A stretch of 64,000 bases of DNA from Rhodoferax sp. AJA081-3 (GCF_017798165.1 NZ_CP059068.1:248001-312000); one strand, 5' to 3'; positions 27,309-37,334 are shown, numbered from the stretch's first letter. Program-made: numbers and translations. The notes: a model not told the origin generated them from the sequence alone.

Positions 27309-28267
27309 GGCAACTGGATATCGGTGTTGCGGGCAAAGGGCCATTTGCGGTTGATCTCATTGACCAGGCCGTCAATTTTGCGCAGACTGCTTTCTACATC
27401 GGTGCGCAGCACGCCCAGGTCTGTCGTGGCGTCCTTGGCGTTGGCGCTGATGGCCTGCGCGTTTTGCAGCACGGTGTCGACCTTTTTAAGGCTCTCACGG
27501 GCGTCGCCCAGCAGGGCATTCAGTTGCACGACGGTGGCACGGGTCTCCGGCAGCACCCCCTTCTCACCAAACACCTGGGTATCGGTTTTGGCGGCCAGTC
27601 CATCCAACCGGGCGAGCAGGGCATTGGTGCGATCGAGCGTGGCAACAATCTTCTTGGCGTCCTGCTCATTGCCCAGCAGCACACCCAGCGCACCACCAGG
27701 GCCGTTGAGTTTGGCGGTCAGGGTCTGGATGTTGCCCAGTGTGCCGCCGACTGCGCCACCGCTGCCGACCAGGGTGTTGAGATTTTCCAGGAGTTCACGG
27801 GTGGCGGAGATGACCTTGGGTATCTCGGCGCTGACGTCTCCTTGCAGCACCGTGCGCACAGCGCCGTCTGGTAGGGCAGGGTCGTCCAGTACACCGGTGT
27901 AGGCGCGGATGTTGGGCGCGCCGACCACACCGCGCACCAAGGTAAAGACGCTGCTGGTGCGCAGCCAGTGGGCGTCTTTTTGGGACACATCCACCAGGAT
28001 GCGGACCTTGCCGGTTTCGGCCAGCTCAATGCCGCGCACGCGGCCAATGGGAAAACCCGAGAAGGTCAGGTCCATGCCAATCACAACACCTTCGGAGTCT
28101 TCCGCCATCAGCACCAGGCGTTGTGTGGCGTCAAACGCGCCACGGGCATACATCACAAACAGCACAGAGCCACACACCAGCAGCAGCATGAACACCATCA
28201 GCAGCCGTGCTTTGAACTCCAGACGGTCAGTGGTGACGGGGGCGAGGGGTACTTCGGGTTCGGTCAT
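27305..28267 (-). CDS. MCE-domain (MlaD-like) lipid transport protein
   Basis: A 320-residue inner-membrane-anchored periplasmic protein. One hydrophobic helix (about residues 22-42) precedes an MCE domain (about 48-125) containing GMDLTFSGFPIGRVRGIEL. The long C-terminal half is helical with heptad-like repeats, typical of MCE proteins that form hexameric barrels or tubes for moving phospholipids between membranes. I chose ATG 28267 (MTEPEVPL). An open frame continues upstream but overlaps the MlaE gene in another frame. It is longer than E. coli MlaD (183 residues). Confidence 0.88.
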   Translation of the reverse strand: MTEPEVPLAPVTTDRLEFKARLLMVFMLLLVCGSVLFVMYARGAFDATQRLVLMAEDSEGVVIGMDLTFSGFPIGRVRGIELAETGKVRILVDVSQKDAHWLRTSSVFTLVRGVVGAPNIRAYTGVLDDPALPDGAVRTVLQGDVSAEIPKVISATRELLENLNTLVGSGGAVGGTLGNIQTLTAKLNGPGGALGVLLGNEQDAKKIVATLDRTNALLARLDGLAAKTDTQVFGEKGVLPETRATVVQLNALLGDARESLKKVDTVLQNAQAISANAKDATTDLGVLRTDVESSLRKIDGLVNEINRKWPFARNTDIQLP

Positions 28268-28284
28268 GGGCGTGGGGCTTGCGG

Positions 28285-29106
28285 TCAGTAGTAGTTTCCG
28301 GCCAGGGAAACCATTTCGATCAACAGTATGAGGCTGAACATGCGCACCAGTCCACGCATCTCGGCGCTGGTGCGCACGGTGGTGGCATACATGCCCGCGG
28401 TGCCACGCATGCCCACCAGTGCCGAGGCCATGGGCACCAGGGCCACCGTCAGGCAGAAGAAAAAGATCTTGAGCACAAAAATCACCGTCACCGCGGGGTT
28501 GAACACCTGGCCGAACAACCGTGTGAAATTGGCCAGGCCTGACAGCGTGAAGCCATAACTGGTCAGGTAGGCCACCACCAGCACCACCACGCTGCTCAAT
28601 GCCGCCAGTGTTGCACCGGCAAACAGGCCGGCAATGAGCCGTGGGGGAACCTCGCGCTGCATGCCCGACCAGGCTTTGTCGGGTGACATGTCCAGCTTGC
28701 CTTTGGCGTGCAGCGCCAGCAGTTCGGCACCATCCGGTATGGTGCAACGTAAGGCCACAAACAGGGCGGCGGTGATGGGTATCAGCTCCAGCACCAGCAC
28801 CCGTATCACCAACTGCAGGGCATAGTGGGAGAGGCCATAACTGTGTGCCGTGACCACCACGATGCGGGTCAGGATCACGGTCACCAGAGCACACAGTACG
28901 GTGAACCCCAAAAGGATGGGGGCCGTATTGGAATACATGTTGCGCAGCAGAAAGCCGCGGTTGTCCAGGGTGTAACTGCTGGGGCTTAGCGCCAGCACCA
29001 AAATCTTCGCCGACAGGCTGAACAGGTGAAGCCAGTCAACAACCGCCTGTTGCCCGGTACGGCCCATCTGAGCCAGCCACTGTTGCAGAGATACCGTTAG
29101 GGACAT
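28285..29106 (-). CDS. MlaE-like ABC transporter permease
   Basis: A 273-residue permease of the MlaE family with about five membrane helices. The family core LELIPITAALFVALRCTIPDGAELLAL and the coupling-helix region lie near residues 110-150. The expected partners of MlaE are MlaF (ATPase) and MlaD. MlaD-like and lipoprotein genes follow directly, but no ATPase gene is present on either side. ATG 29106 is preferred over TTG 29130, which would overlap ppx. The gap to ppx upstream is only 20 bp, so it may be read from the ppx transcript. Confidence 0.87.
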   Translation of the reverse strand: MSLTVSLQQWLAQMGRTGQQAVVDWLHLFSLSAKILVLALSPSSYTLDNRGFLLRNMYSNTAPILLGFTVLCALVTVILTRIVVVTAHSYGLSHYALQLVIRVLVLELIPITAALFVALRCTIPDGAELLALHAKGKLDMSPDKAWSGMQREVPPRLIAGLFAGATLAALSSVVVLVVAYLTSYGFTLSGLANFTRLFGQVFNPAVTVIFVLKIFFFCLTVALVPMASALVGMRGTAGMYATTVRTSAEMRGLVRMFSLILLIEMVSLAGNYY

Positions 29107-29126
29107 GCAAACATGATAGCTGCCGG

Positions 29127-30638
29127 TCAACAGCCTATGACATCCAGAGACCAGGGGGTTTTTTGCCAGGCCTGTACCTCTTCACGCAGCAGGTAAGCAG
29201 ACTGGGGAAAGGCCTCCGCCCAGCCCGCGCGGCAGCGCAACTGCAGGGTTCGGCCTTGCGCATCGACCCGTTCCAGCCGCATGCCAACCAAATCCGGGTC
29301 GCGCCGGGCGTGGCACAAGATGACAGCAAGACGCAGCGCCATCAACTGGGCCAACAGGTCCGTGTCGGCCAGAGCCGCCTCCAACTTGCGCAGCTTGCCG
29401 CGGTGGCCTAGCACCAGCAGGCTGAGGCGGTGCATTTCGGACAGCGAGAAGCCCATGGCGTCAGCGTGGTCCAGAATGTAAGCGCCGTGTTTGTGGTACT
29501 CGCTGTGGGAGATGTGGCTGCCAATCTCGTGCAACTGGGCGGCCCAGCGCAGCTTGCGCAGATGGCGGTCACTTTCGCTGGGGTCGGTCGTACCGGATGA
29601 AGCCATCAATTGCCCAAACAAATGGGTGGCAACCTTGCCCACGCGTTCACCATGCACGGTATCCACGCCAAACTTGGTCGACAGACGCTGCACGGTTTTC
29701 ACACGCAGGTCGTCGGTGTGGTTGTTGGTGGTGCCCAGCAGGTCACAAATCAAGCCATGGCGCAAGCCACCCGCCGCTTGGTGCAGAGTGTGGATGCCCA
29801 GCAGATTGAAAATGGCGCGTACGATGCTGACACCACCACCGATGATGGCCTTGCGGTCTTCCCGCATGCCAGCCAGCTTGAGGCGGTCGGCACTCTGTGC
29901 CGCCACCAGCTTGTCCAGCAGCCAGTCCAGGCCATCCTGGGTTACGGTGCCTGCGGGCCAGCCGGAGGCCACCAGCACATCGGCAATAGCGCCTACCGTG
30001 CCTGCGGAGCCATAGGCCACGTCCCAGCGGTCTGGGTGGTAGGCATCCAGCGCTTCGTCCAACACGGCCTTGGCCGCGATTTCGGCTATGGCAAACGACT
30101 TCTTGGAAAACTGCCCGTCGGAGAAATAGCGGGTGGACCAGGCAATACTGCCCACGCGGAACGATTCCATCACCAAGGGGTTGGCACCTTGGCCCAGGAT
30201 GAGCTCGGTGGAGCGCCCGCCAATGTCCAGAACGATGCGGCGCTCGTCGGACGGGGGCAGCATCTTCGCCACACCCTGATAGATCAGTCGGGCCTCTTCA
30301 CGGCCGGATATGACGTTGATGGGGAAGCCCAGTATGGTGTTGGCACGCTCCAAAAATGCGTCGCGGTTGCGGGCCTCACGCAGGGTCTGGGTGGCCACGG
30401 CGCGTACCTCGCCCGGTTTGTAGCCGGCCAGGCGTTCGCCAAAGCGGGCCAGGCAGTCCCAACCGGCCTGCATGGCCTGGGGGGTCAGGTTGCGGTCATC
30501 GTCCAGCCCGCCACCCTGGCGCACGGTTTCCTTCAGGTATTCGGTACGGACAAAACTGCAGTGTTCCACGCGCCCGATTTCGAGTCTGAAACTGTTGGAC
30601 CCCAAATCCACGGCGGCCAGGCGATTTCCCATGTGCAT
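29127..30638 (-). CDS. ppx: exopolyphosphatase (Ppx/GppA family)
   Basis: Ppx removes terminal phosphates from polyphosphate. The 503-residue protein has the ASKHA phosphate-1 motif AAVDLGSNSFRLEIG at residues 7-21, a second phosphate motif LDIGGRSTELILG near residue 145 and a C-terminal HD-like helical region (HEIGSHISHSEYHKHG near residue 380). I use ATG 30638, five bases after GAGAG. ATG 30632 is possible. Length favours exopolyphosphatase over the pppGpp phosphatase GppA, but the two overlap in activity. Upstream lies a family B repeat, then a substrate-binding protein gene. Confidence 0.92.
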   Translation of the reverse strand: MHMGNRLAAVDLGSNSFRLEIGRVEHCSFVRTEYLKETVRQGGGLDDDRNLTPQAMQAGWDCLARFGERLAGYKPGEVRAVATQTLREARNRDAFLERANTILGFPINVISGREEARLIYQGVAKMLPPSDERRIVLDIGGRSTELILGQGANPLVMESFRVGSIAWSTRYFSDGQFSKKSFAIAEIAAKAVLDEALDAYHPDRWDVAYGSAGTVGAIADVLVASGWPAGTVTQDGLDWLLDKLVAAQSADRLKLAGMREDRKAIIGGGVSIVRAIFNLLGIHTLHQAAGGLRHGLICDLLGTTNNHTDDLRVKTVQRLSTKFGVDTVHGERVGKVATHLFGQLMASSGTTDPSESDRHLRKLRWAAQLHEIGSHISHSEYHKHGAYILDHADAMGFSLSEMHRLSLLVLGHRGKLRKLEAALADTDLLAQLMALRLAVILCHARRDPDLVGMRLERVDAQGRTLQLRCRAGWAEAFPQSAYLLREEVQAWQKTPWSLDVIGC

Positions 30639-30711
30639 CAATACTCTCAAGAAGGATAGAACTCGTCAGAGCATAGCACCGGCCTGCGCCGGCCTCGAAG
30701 CCCATATTAGG

Positions 30712-30790
30712 TTTCGCCGCCGGGCCGCCCCAAGGCGAAATGTGGCCCCCTTGGGGGGCAGCGCAGTACGCGAAGCGACAAGCGTGGGGG
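30712..30790 (-). repeat. family B GC-rich repeat, copy 1
   Basis: Read on the minus strand it starts right after the stop codon at 30791 with CCCCCACGCTTGTCGC and ends in a hairpin: TTTCGCC (30712-30718) pairs with GGCGAAA (30734-30740). A second short hairpin is formed by GCCCCC and GGGGGC. It resembles copy 4 (57182) most closely. Confidence 0.8.
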
Positions 30791-31927
30791 CTATCCAACC
30801 AGGCGGCCGTCGGCAGAAATCATGCTCTGGGTGACGTAGGCGGTGCCACGTGTGCGGCTGTCCGGGGCGATGCGAAAACCGCCCAGGTCGACCGCGCTGC
30901 GCCGTGCAAAAGCCTGCAAGGTGTTCGAGCGGTGGATACTGCCGTCCACCGTTTGCAACACCTCATAGGTGTAACGTGCTGACATGTAACCGGCTAGGCT
31001 CAGCGGCGTGGGCGGCTCATCGTACAAACGACCCAGTGCGGTGCGGTAGGCTTTCACCACCGGCAAGCTGGAATTGACCATGGGCACCACCTGCGTGGCA
31101 ATCATGGGGGTAAAACGCGACATGCCCATCTGCTGGATGCTTTGCAGGTTCACGTCCGACATGGCGATGATGTAACGCTGCGCGGCCTGTTTCTCCACAC
31201 CTTGCGAGAAGCGCACCAACTCCGGTGTTCCACCCACAAACAACAGCACCCGGGGGCTGTTCGCCTGCAGGGACTGCGCCAGATCACGCAGATCACCCTG
31301 GGTGGCGTAAGAAACGATGGAGAGATTCAAGGCGCGGGCCACCTGCTCCAGATCGGTACGGTAGGCGGCATGTTCTTCTGCGGAGCCATACACCGCGCCC
31401 ACCTGGGTGATACCCATGACGGACAGCGACTTGATGGCATGGGCGATTTGCTCCTGGCGCGACGCAAATATGGGGAAGGTATTGGGCATGGCTGCGGCTT
31501 CCACGTTTTGCAGCCAGGGCGCTACGTGTGCCAAGTCTGGCAATTCGCGTCCCAAAGCATTCACCAACTGGGAGGCTGCCCGGTCACCACAGGAGCCAAA
31601 CACGGCGACGCACTGCGGTAACCCTTTGAGCGAATCCACCGCGGAGCGCAGGCTGGCGGCGCTGCCGTCAACTTCGATGACCAGGTGTTTGACGGCGTTG
31701 CCTTGCAGGCCACCACGGCTGTTGATGTCTTGCCAGGCCACGCGGGAGCCGACCAGAAAGTCCTTCGACACATCGATCTGGTTGGTGGACATGTCGGCTA
31801 TTTGCGCGACGGTAATGGCGCGCGCGCCTTTGGATGGCTGTGCCCAGAGGGGCGTCGTTCCGGCAAGGCCTAGGCCGGCCAGGGTGCGCAGAAGTGCGCG
31901 GCGGTGGGGGTTTTGAGCGGAGGGCAT
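30791..31927 (-). CDS. ABC transporter substrate-binding protein, branched-chain amino acid type
   Basis: A 378-residue periplasmic binding protein (type I, Leu/Ile/Val-binding-like). The N-terminus HRRALLRTLAGLGLAG followed by PLWAQ resembles a Tat-type signal peptide. The mature part has ITVAQIADMSTNQ near residue 37, AVFGSCGDRAASQLVNAL and VGAVYGSAEEHAAYRTDLEQ, typical of two-lobed binding proteins. No ABC permease or ATPase genes are adjacent, so it is an orphan receptor here. The ligand is unknown. A family B repeat follows its stop codon. Confidence 0.85.
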   Translation of the reverse strand: MPSAQNPHRRALLRTLAGLGLAGTTPLWAQPSKGARAITVAQIADMSTNQIDVSKDFLVGSRVAWQDINSRGGLQGNAVKHLVIEVDGSAASLRSAVDSLKGLPQCVAVFGSCGDRAASQLVNALGRELPDLAHVAPWLQNVEAAAMPNTFPIFASRQEQIAHAIKSLSVMGITQVGAVYGSAEEHAAYRTDLEQVARALNLSIVSYATQGDLRDLAQSLQANSPRVLLFVGGTPELVRFSQGVEKQAAQRYIIAMSDVNLQSIQQMGMSRFTPMIATQVVPMVNSSLPVVKAYRTALGRLYDEPPTPLSLAGYMSARYTYEVLQTVDGSIHRSNTLQAFARRSAVDLGGFRIAPDSRTRGTAYVTQSMISADGRLVG

Positions 31928-31984
31928 GGCTGGGGTCCTTGGCCAAATGGGGAAGCGGTGGCGGACAAGCGCCCACCACGCTAT

Positions 31985-32040
31985 GGAAATAATAGCTATT
32001 GAGGCAATACCGACGGGGGCTAGAGCCTTATTTGATCAAC
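31985..32040 (-). repeat. family A dispersed repeat, copy 5, intergenic
   Basis: On the minus strand it reads GATCAAATAAGGCTCTAGCC, then CCCGTCGGTATTGCC and AATAGCTATTATT. It shares the left flank GATCAAA with copy 1. It lies in the 147-bp gap between the fasciclin gene and the binding-protein gene. Confidence 0.82.
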
Positions 32041-32074
32041 AACAAGGTGGCCAGGGGCCACCGGGGCAATTGGT

Positions 32075-32575
32075 TTACTTCTTGGGAGGCATCACGACGG
32101 CGTCGATGGTGTGGACCACACCGTTGGTCGCGCCCAGGTCTGCCACCACCACGGTGGCGCTTTCCACGATGACAAAGTCACCAGCCTTGGCCAGGGCCAG
32201 GTTGGCACCGTTCAGGGTCTTGGCGTTGCTGTTCTTGATGTCGGCCGCCATCATCTTGCCGGGCACCACGTGGTAGCTCAGTACGGCTTTCAATTTGGTG
32301 GGGTCTTTGCTCAGGTCGGCCATGGCGGCGGCGGGAACGGCCTTGAAGGCGTCATTGGTTGGCGCAAACACGGTGAAAGGGCCGCCGGACTTCAGGCTTT
32401 CGGACATGCCTGCTTGCGCCACCAGTGTGTTAAAGGTGCTCAAGGATGGGTTGTTGGCCACGCTGTCGGCGAGGTTGGCAGGGGAGGGCTTGGTGGCGCA
32501 GGCACCCAGGGCCGCAGCGGCGACAAGCACCAAAGCGGTGCGGCGGAAGGTGGAGATGGCTTGGTTTTGCGACAT
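32075..32575 (-). CDS. fasciclin (FAS1) domain lipoprotein
   Basis: A 166-residue secreted lipoprotein. The signal peptide ends at LGAC (Cys about residue 26), then one FAS1 domain fills residues about 33-165. FAS1 hallmarks are FNTLVAQAGMSESL, GGPFTVFAPTNDAFKAVP and VVPGKMMAADI, ending in NGVVHTIDAVVMPP. FAS1 proteins act in adhesion or matrix binding. A PHO box lies about 50 bp upstream on the minus strand, in the shared region with the divergent pstS gene, so it is probably induced by phosphate starvation. Confidence 0.9.
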   Translation of the reverse strand: MSQNQAISTFRRTALVLVAAAALGACATKPSPANLADSVANNPSLSTFNTLVAQAGMSESLKSGGPFTVFAPTNDAFKAVPAAAMADLSKDPTKLKAVLSYHVVPGKMMAADIKNSNAKTLNGANLALAKAGDFVIVESATVVVADLGATNGVVHTIDAVVMPPKK

Positions 32576-32624
32576 GGTTCAGTCCGATGGTTGGTTGAAA
32601 ACGGTTTAGCTTAAAAAGCTGATG

Positions 32625-32642
32625 TGACGGCTATGTGACAGT
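32625..32642 (-). promoter_or_regulatory. PHO box facing the fasciclin gene
   Basis: On the minus strand it reads ACTGTCA then CATA then GCCGTCA, two units 11 bp apart. It ends about 50 bp before the start codon at 32575. It is separate from the pstS array 70 bp away, so each divergent gene has its own box. Confidence 0.75.
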
Positions 32643-32710
32643 TTCTTGAAGCTTGTGCGACAGCGCGGCAAGGGCTTCCACAGGTGTCGCAGGTCGGGAA
32701 AATAGGCGAA

Positions 32711-32750
32711 TTTGTCACCGACTTGTCACAAAACTTTCTTAAAGTTCACC
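32711..32750 (+). promoter_or_regulatory. PHO box array upstream of pstS
   Basis: TTTGTCA (32711) and CTTGTCA (32722) form a strong pair. ACTTTCT (32733) and GTTCACC (32744) extend the 11-bp register weakly. The gene starts at 32782 with AAAGG eight bases before the ATG. This is the expected PhoB site for the pst operon. Confidence 0.85.
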
Positions 32751-32781
32751 CATTCCTCAACCAACCGAATAAAGGTTACTC

Positions 32782-33825
32782 ATGCGAATCGCGTTCAAAT
32801 TGCCTCTTTTGTCTCTGGCTCTGGCCTCTACAGTGGGTTTTTCTGGTGCGGTTGGCGCCCAGGAAATCACCGGTGCAGGCGCATCGTTTCCCGCGCCCAT
32901 CTATTCCAAGTGGGCCTCTGAGTACAACAAGGCCACTGGCGTCAAGGTGAACTACCAGTCCATCGGTTCTGGCGGCGGTATCAAGCAGATCGACTCCAAG
33001 ACGGTGGACTTTGGCGCTTCCGACGCGCCGTTGACCGACGAAGTGCTGAAGGCCAAAGGCCAAATGCAATTCCCAACGGTGCTGGGCGGTGTGGTGCCTG
33101 TTATCAACGTCAAGGGAATTGAGCCTGGCCAATTGAAGCTGACGGGCGCGGTATTGGGTGACATCTACCTGGGCAAGGTTTCGCGCTGGAACGATCCCGC
33201 CATCAAGGCTTTGAACCCCACCCTGGCTCTGCCAGATGCAGCCATCGCCCAAGTCCGCCGTGCGGATGGATCTGGCACCACTTTCATCTTCACCAACTAC
33301 CTGAGCAAGGTGAATGCGGAGTGGAAAGCCAAAGTGGGCGAGGGCACAGCCGTGAACTGGCCCGTGGGCGCCGGTGGCAAGGGTAACGAAGGTGTGGCGG
33401 CATTTGTGAGCCGTTTGCCCAACTCCATGGGCTACGTGGAGTATTCCTATGTCAAGCAAAACAAGCTGAACTATGCGGTGATGCAGAACCAGGCCGGTAA
33501 CTTTGTGAAGCCGGACGACGAGACCTTTAAGGCCGCCGCAGCTGGTGCGGACTGGAGCAAGTCCTTCTACCAAATCTTGACCAACCAGCCTGGCAAGGAT
33601 GCCTGGCCCATCTCTGGCGCCACTTTCATCCTGATGCACCTCAAGCAAGACAAACCCGCCAGTGCGACGGAAACCTTGAAGTTCTTCAACTGGGCTTACA
33701 CCAATGGTGGCAAGTCTGCCGCGGACCTGGATTACGTACCCATGCCACCGGCAGTGGTTGCGGCCATCCAAAAATCCTGGGGTGAGATCAAGGACGGCGC
33801 AGGCAAGCCAGTCGCATTCAAGTAA
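32782..33825 (+). CDS. pstS: phosphate ABC transporter substrate-binding protein PstS
   Basis: PstS captures phosphate in the periplasm for PstCAB. The 347-residue length is typical. The signal peptide [14 protein letters not shown] is cleaved near GAVGAQ. The phosphate-contacting motifs [15 protein letters not shown] near residue 30, SGGGIKQI near residue 62, GASDAPL and [11 protein letters not shown] near residue 155 are all present. It is the first gene of pstSCAB-phoU-phoBR and has a PHO box array upstream. Confidence 0.97.
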   Translation: MRIAFKLPLLSLALASTVGFSGAVGAQEITGAGASFPAPIYSKWASEYNKATGVKVNYQSIGSGGGIKQIDSKTVDFGASDAPLTDEVLKAKGQMQFPTVLGGVVPVINVKGIEPGQLKLTGAVLGDIYLGKVSRWNDPAIKALNPTLALPDAAIAQVRRADGSGTTFIFTNYLSKVNAEWKAKVGEGTAVNWPVGAGGKGNEGVAAFVSRLPNSMGYVEYSYVKQNKLNYAVMQNQAGNFVKPDDETFKAAAAGADWSKSFYQILTNQPGKDAWPISGATFILMHLKQDKPASATETLKFFNWAYTNGGKSAADLDYVPMPPAVVAAIQKSWGEIKDGAGKPVAFK

Positions 33826-33870
33826 ACCACCACGTTTGGGTTCAGAAGGGATTTGCGAGGCAAAACAACC

Positions 33871-34902
33871 ATGTCAACTACACTTGTACACGACGATTTT
33901 TCATCCAATCCCTCTGTAACCCAGTCGGTTCGCGCAATGACCCAACCTCCTCCTGTAAAAAGAGCCCGTTCGGGCCCCTGGGCTGATCTTGTCTTTGGCT
34001 GGCTGGCCAAAGGTGCCGCCCTGTTGACCCTGTGTTTGTTGATCGCGATTTTGGCGTCACTGACCATCAGTGCCTGGCCGGCGATTGAAAAGTACGGTTT
34101 CAGCTTTTTGACCAGCACCACCTGGGACCCCGTCAAGGAAGAGTTTGGCGGTCTGGTCATGATTTATGGCACGCTGGCTACGTCTTTCATCGCACTGCTG
34201 ATCGCCGTGCCCGTCAGTTTTGGTATCGCCCTGTTTTTGACCGAGTTGTCCCCCGCCTGGCTCAAGCGGCCCCTGGGCACCGCCATCGAACTGTTGGCTG
34301 CCGTGCCATCCATTGTGTATGGCATGTGGGGTTTGCTGGTGTTTGGCCCCGTGTTGGCCACCTATGTACAGCAGCCCGTTCAGGCCGCATTTGACGGCGT
34401 GCCGTATCTGGGTGCCTTTGTGTCGGGCCCGCCGGTGGGTATTGGCATCTTGTCGGCCGGCATTATTCTGGCCATCATGATCATTCCCTTCATCGCCGCC
34501 GTGATGCGGGATGTGTTTGAAGTGACCCCCCCTTTGTTGAAAGAGTCCGCCTACGGCCTGGGTGCCACCACCTGGGAGGTGGTCTCCAAGGTAGTGTTGC
34601 CCTACACCAAGACCGGTGTCATCGGCGGCATCATGCTGGGCCTGGGCCGTGCCATCGGCGAGACCATGGCTGTGACCTTTGTCATCGGCAATTTCAACCA
34701 GCTGGACTCCTTGAGCCTGTTCCAGGCGGCCAATAGCATCACATCTGCACTGGCCAACGAATTTGCCGAGGCAGGCGAGGGCCTGCACCAGGCTTCACTG
34801 ATGTACCTGGGTCTGGTCCTCTTCTTCATTACGTTTGTGATTTTGTCGCTCTCCAAACTGCTGCTGGCGCAATTGCGCAAAAACGAAGGTTCCAAGACAT
34901 GA
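33871..34902 (+). CDS. pstC: phosphate ABC transporter permease PstC
   Basis: One of the two inner-membrane permeases of the Pst transporter. It has 343 residues from ATG 33871, and an earlier in-frame codon at 33853 is less likely. Six membrane helices are evident, starting at LFGW-like residues near 50. The cytoplasmic coupling loop reads [17 protein letters not shown] near residue 230 and [14 protein letters not shown] near residue 258. The N-terminal 40 residues are polar. The stop overlaps the pstA start by four bases. Confidence 0.96.
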   Translation: MSTTLVHDDFSSNPSVTQSVRAMTQPPPVKRARSGPWADLVFGWLAKGAALLTLCLLIAILASLTISAWPAIEKYGFSFLTSTTWDPVKEEFGGLVMIYGTLATSFIALLIAVPVSFGIALFLTELSPAWLKRPLGTAIELLAAVPSIVYGMWGLLVFGPVLATYVQQPVQAAFDGVPYLGAFVSGPPVGIGILSAGIILAIMIIPFIAAVMRDVFEVTPPLLKESAYGLGATTWEVVSKVVLPYTKTGVIGGIMLGLGRAIGETMAVTFVIGNFNQLDSLSLFQAANSITSALANEFAEAGEGLHQASLMYLGLVLFFITFVILSLSKLLLAQLRKNEGSKT

Positions 34903-35759
34903 ACGCGTCCGCCCATCAACTCAAGCTCGCCAAGTTTGCGTATCGCAAACGTGTGAACCAGGTGGCGACCGGCCTGGCCTTGGCTGCCATGTCTTTTGGC
35001 CTGTTCTGGTTGTTCTGGATTTTGTGGGAAACCATTCTTCTGGGGCTGGGTGGCCTGTCGGTTGCCACGTTCACCCAGATGACCCCACCGCCCAATGACG
35101 AGGGTGGTCTCGCCAATGCGATCTACGGCTCGTTTGTGATGGTGGCTCTGGCCACAGGGCTGGGAACCCCCATCGGTGTGATGGCCGGCATTTACCTGGC
35201 AGAGTTTGACACCAAGAGCTGGTTGGCGTCGGTCACCCGCTTTGTGAACGACATTCTGTTGTCGGCACCATCCATTGTGATTGGCCTGTTTGTCTACGCC
35301 GTGGTGGTGTCGCGTTTCAAGTCATTCTCGGGGTATGCCGGTGTGTTGGCGCTGTCCCTGTTGGTGATACCGGTGGTGATTCGCACCACCGAAAACATGC
35401 TGCAGTTGGTGCCAGCCGGCTTACGTGAAGCGGCTTATGCCTTGGGTGCGCCCAAATGGAAAGTCATTTTGAGCATCACACTCAAAGCAGCCCGCACCGG
35501 TGTGATCACGGGCGTCTTGCTCGCCGTGGCCCGTATTGCTGGTGAAACCGCACCCCTGTTGTTTACGGCCTTGAGCAACCAGTTCTGGACCTCTTCCCTG
35601 AGTGAACCCATGGCCAGTTTGCCAGTGACCATCTTCAAGTTTGCGATGAGCCCGTATGAAAACTGGCAGAAGCTGGCCTGGGCTGGTGTCTTCATCATTA
35701 CCGCAACGGTGCTGGGTCTGAACATTCTGGCGCGGGTGCTGACCCGCAACAAGATTTGA
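34899..35759 (+). CDS. pstA: phosphate ABC transporter permease PstA
   Basis: The second Pst permease, 286 residues with about six membrane helices. The coupling segment reads [16 protein letters not shown] near residue 178 and is followed by [19 protein letters not shown] near residue 208, both diagnostic. It overlaps pstC by ATGA, which fits tight stoichiometry of the PstC-PstA pair. Confidence 0.96.
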   Translation: MNASAHQLKLAKFAYRKRVNQVATGLALAAMSFGLFWLFWILWETILLGLGGLSVATFTQMTPPPNDEGGLANAIYGSFVMVALATGLGTPIGVMAGIYLAEFDTKSWLASVTRFVNDILLSAPSIVIGLFVYAVVVSRFKSFSGYAGVLALSLLVIPVVIRTTENMLQLVPAGLREAAYALGAPKWKVILSITLKAARTGVITGVLLAVARIAGETAPLLFTALSNQFWTSSLSEPMASLPVTIFKFAMSPYENWQKLAWAGVFIITATVLGLNILARVLTRNKI

Positions 35760-35793
35760 GTTTGCTTGCTGTCACCCATTTAAAGAACACTTT

Positions 35794-36573
35794 ATGTTGA
35801 ACACATCTACTGCTCCCGAGAAGACAAAGATTGCCGTCAAGGATTTGAACTTTTACTACGGCAAGTTCCACGCCCTCAAGGGCATCAATCTGGAAATTCC
35901 CCAGAACAAGGTCACCGCTTTTATCGGTCCGTCGGGCTGTGGTAAGTCCACCCTGTTGCGGGTGTTCAACCGCATGTTTGAACTCTACCCCGAGCAACGG
36001 GCCGAAGGCCAGATCATGCTGGATGGTGAAAACCTGTTGACCAGCAAGGAAGACGTGGCCCTGCTGCGTGCCAAGGTCGGCATGGTGTTCCAGAAGCCCA
36101 CGCCATTTCCCATGTCTATCTTCGACAACATCGCCTTTGGCGTGAAACTGTTTGAATCGCTGAATGCCAGCGACATGGAAGAGCGTGTGGAGTGGGCCCT
36201 GCGCAAGTCAGCGCTGTGGACCGAAGTCAAAGACAAACTCCACCAAAGTGGTTCCAGCCTGTCGGGTGGGCAGCAGCAGCGTTTGTGTATTGCGCGCGGC
36301 ATTGCCATCAAGCCCGAGGTCTTGCTGCTGGATGAACCCTGCTCGGCGCTGGACCCCATTTCCACTGCCAAGGTTGAGGAATTGATTGTGGAACTGAAGA
36401 ATGACTACACGGTGGTCATCGTCACCCACAATATGCAGCAGGCAGCACGCTGCAGCGACTACACGGCGTATATGTACCTGGGTGACCTGGTGGAGTTTGG
36501 TTCTACGGAACAGATGTTCTTCAAACCCACGCGCAAAGAGACTGAAGACTACATCACCGGCCGATTCGGTTAA
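35794..36573 (+). CDS. pstB: phosphate ABC transporter ATP-binding protein PstB
   Basis: The ATPase of the Pst importer, 259 residues. Walker A is GPSGCGKST near residue 48, the signature is [13 protein letters not shown] near residue 152 and Walker B is [13 protein letters not shown] near residue 172, with the switch histidine in [12 protein letters not shown]. PstB also passes phosphate status to PhoR through PhoU. It begins 34 bp after pstA. Confidence 0.97.
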   Translation: MLNTSTAPEKTKIAVKDLNFYYGKFHALKGINLEIPQNKVTAFIGPSGCGKSTLLRVFNRMFELYPEQRAEGQIMLDGENLLTSKEDVALLRAKVGMVFQKPTPFPMSIFDNIAFGVKLFESLNASDMEERVEWALRKSALWTEVKDKLHQSGSSLSGGQQQRLCIARGIAIKPEVLLLDEPCSALDPISTAKVEELIVELKNDYTVVIVTHNMQQAARCSDYTAYMYLGDLVEFGSTEQMFFKPTRKETEDYITGRFG

Positions 36574-36632
36574 TTCAATGGTTTTGCGGGGCAAACCTTC
36601 AGCGCTGTCCTCAACTGATTAGTAGGAGTTAT

Positions 36633-37334
36633 ATGTCCGACAAACACTTGTCAACACAATTCGATAGCGAACTGACGTCCGTCTCATCCCAGGTCATGGA
36701 GTTGGGTGGTCTGGTGGAGTCGCAAATTCGCCGTGCCATCTTTGCGCTGTCACAGTTCAGCGTAGAGGTTGCCAACGAGGTGACCGCGAATGAGGCCCGT
36801 GTGAATGCCATGGAGATAGAGATCGACCGCGATCTCTCCTCCATCATTGCCCGGCGCCAGCCTACAGCCCGCGATCTGCGCCTGCTGATCGCCATTTCTA
36901 AAACCACGGCCAACCTGGAGCGGGTGGGTGACGAGGCGGAAAAGATTGCACGCATGGTGCGCTCCATCATCCAGAGCGGATCACCCCGTTCACTGCCGTC
37001 GCTGGAGCTGCGGGTCGCCGCGGATCTGGCCTCGGGTTTGCTGAACAAGGCGCTGGACGCGTTTGCGCGGCTGGACGTGTCGGCCGCCGTGGCAATCATG
37101 AAAGAGGACGACTTGATTGACGCGGAGTTTGATGGGTTTGTGCGCAAGCTCATCACCTACATGATGGAAGACCCGCGCATGATTTCGCCCAGCCTGGACC
37201 TGCTATTCCTGGCCAAGGCCATTGAGCGTATTGGTGACCATGCCAAAAACATCGCCGAGTTCATCATCTACGTGGTCAAAGGTGAGGATGTGCGCCACAC
37301 GTCCATGGAAAAAATCGAGTCGGTAGTCAAATGA
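36633..37334 (+). CDS. phoU: phosphate signalling regulator PhoU
   Basis: PhoU holds PhoR in its non-activating state when phosphate is plentiful. The 233-residue all-helical protein consists of two PhoU repeats, each with an acidic metal-binding motif: ERVGDEAEKIARM near residue 92 and ERIGDHAKNIAEF near residue 195. AGGAG lies seven bases before the ATG. The stop overlaps the phoB start by ATGA. Confidence 0.96.
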   Translation: MSDKHLSTQFDSELTSVSSQVMELGGLVESQIRRAIFALSQFSVEVANEVTANEARVNAMEIEIDRDLSSIIARRQPTARDLRLLIAISKTTANLERVGDEAEKIARMVRSIIQSGSPRSLPSLELRVAADLASGLLNKALDAFARLDVSAAVAIMKEDDLIDAEFDGFVRKLITYMMEDPRMISPSLDLLFLAKAIERIGDHAKNIAEFIIYVVKGEDVRHTSMEKIESVVK

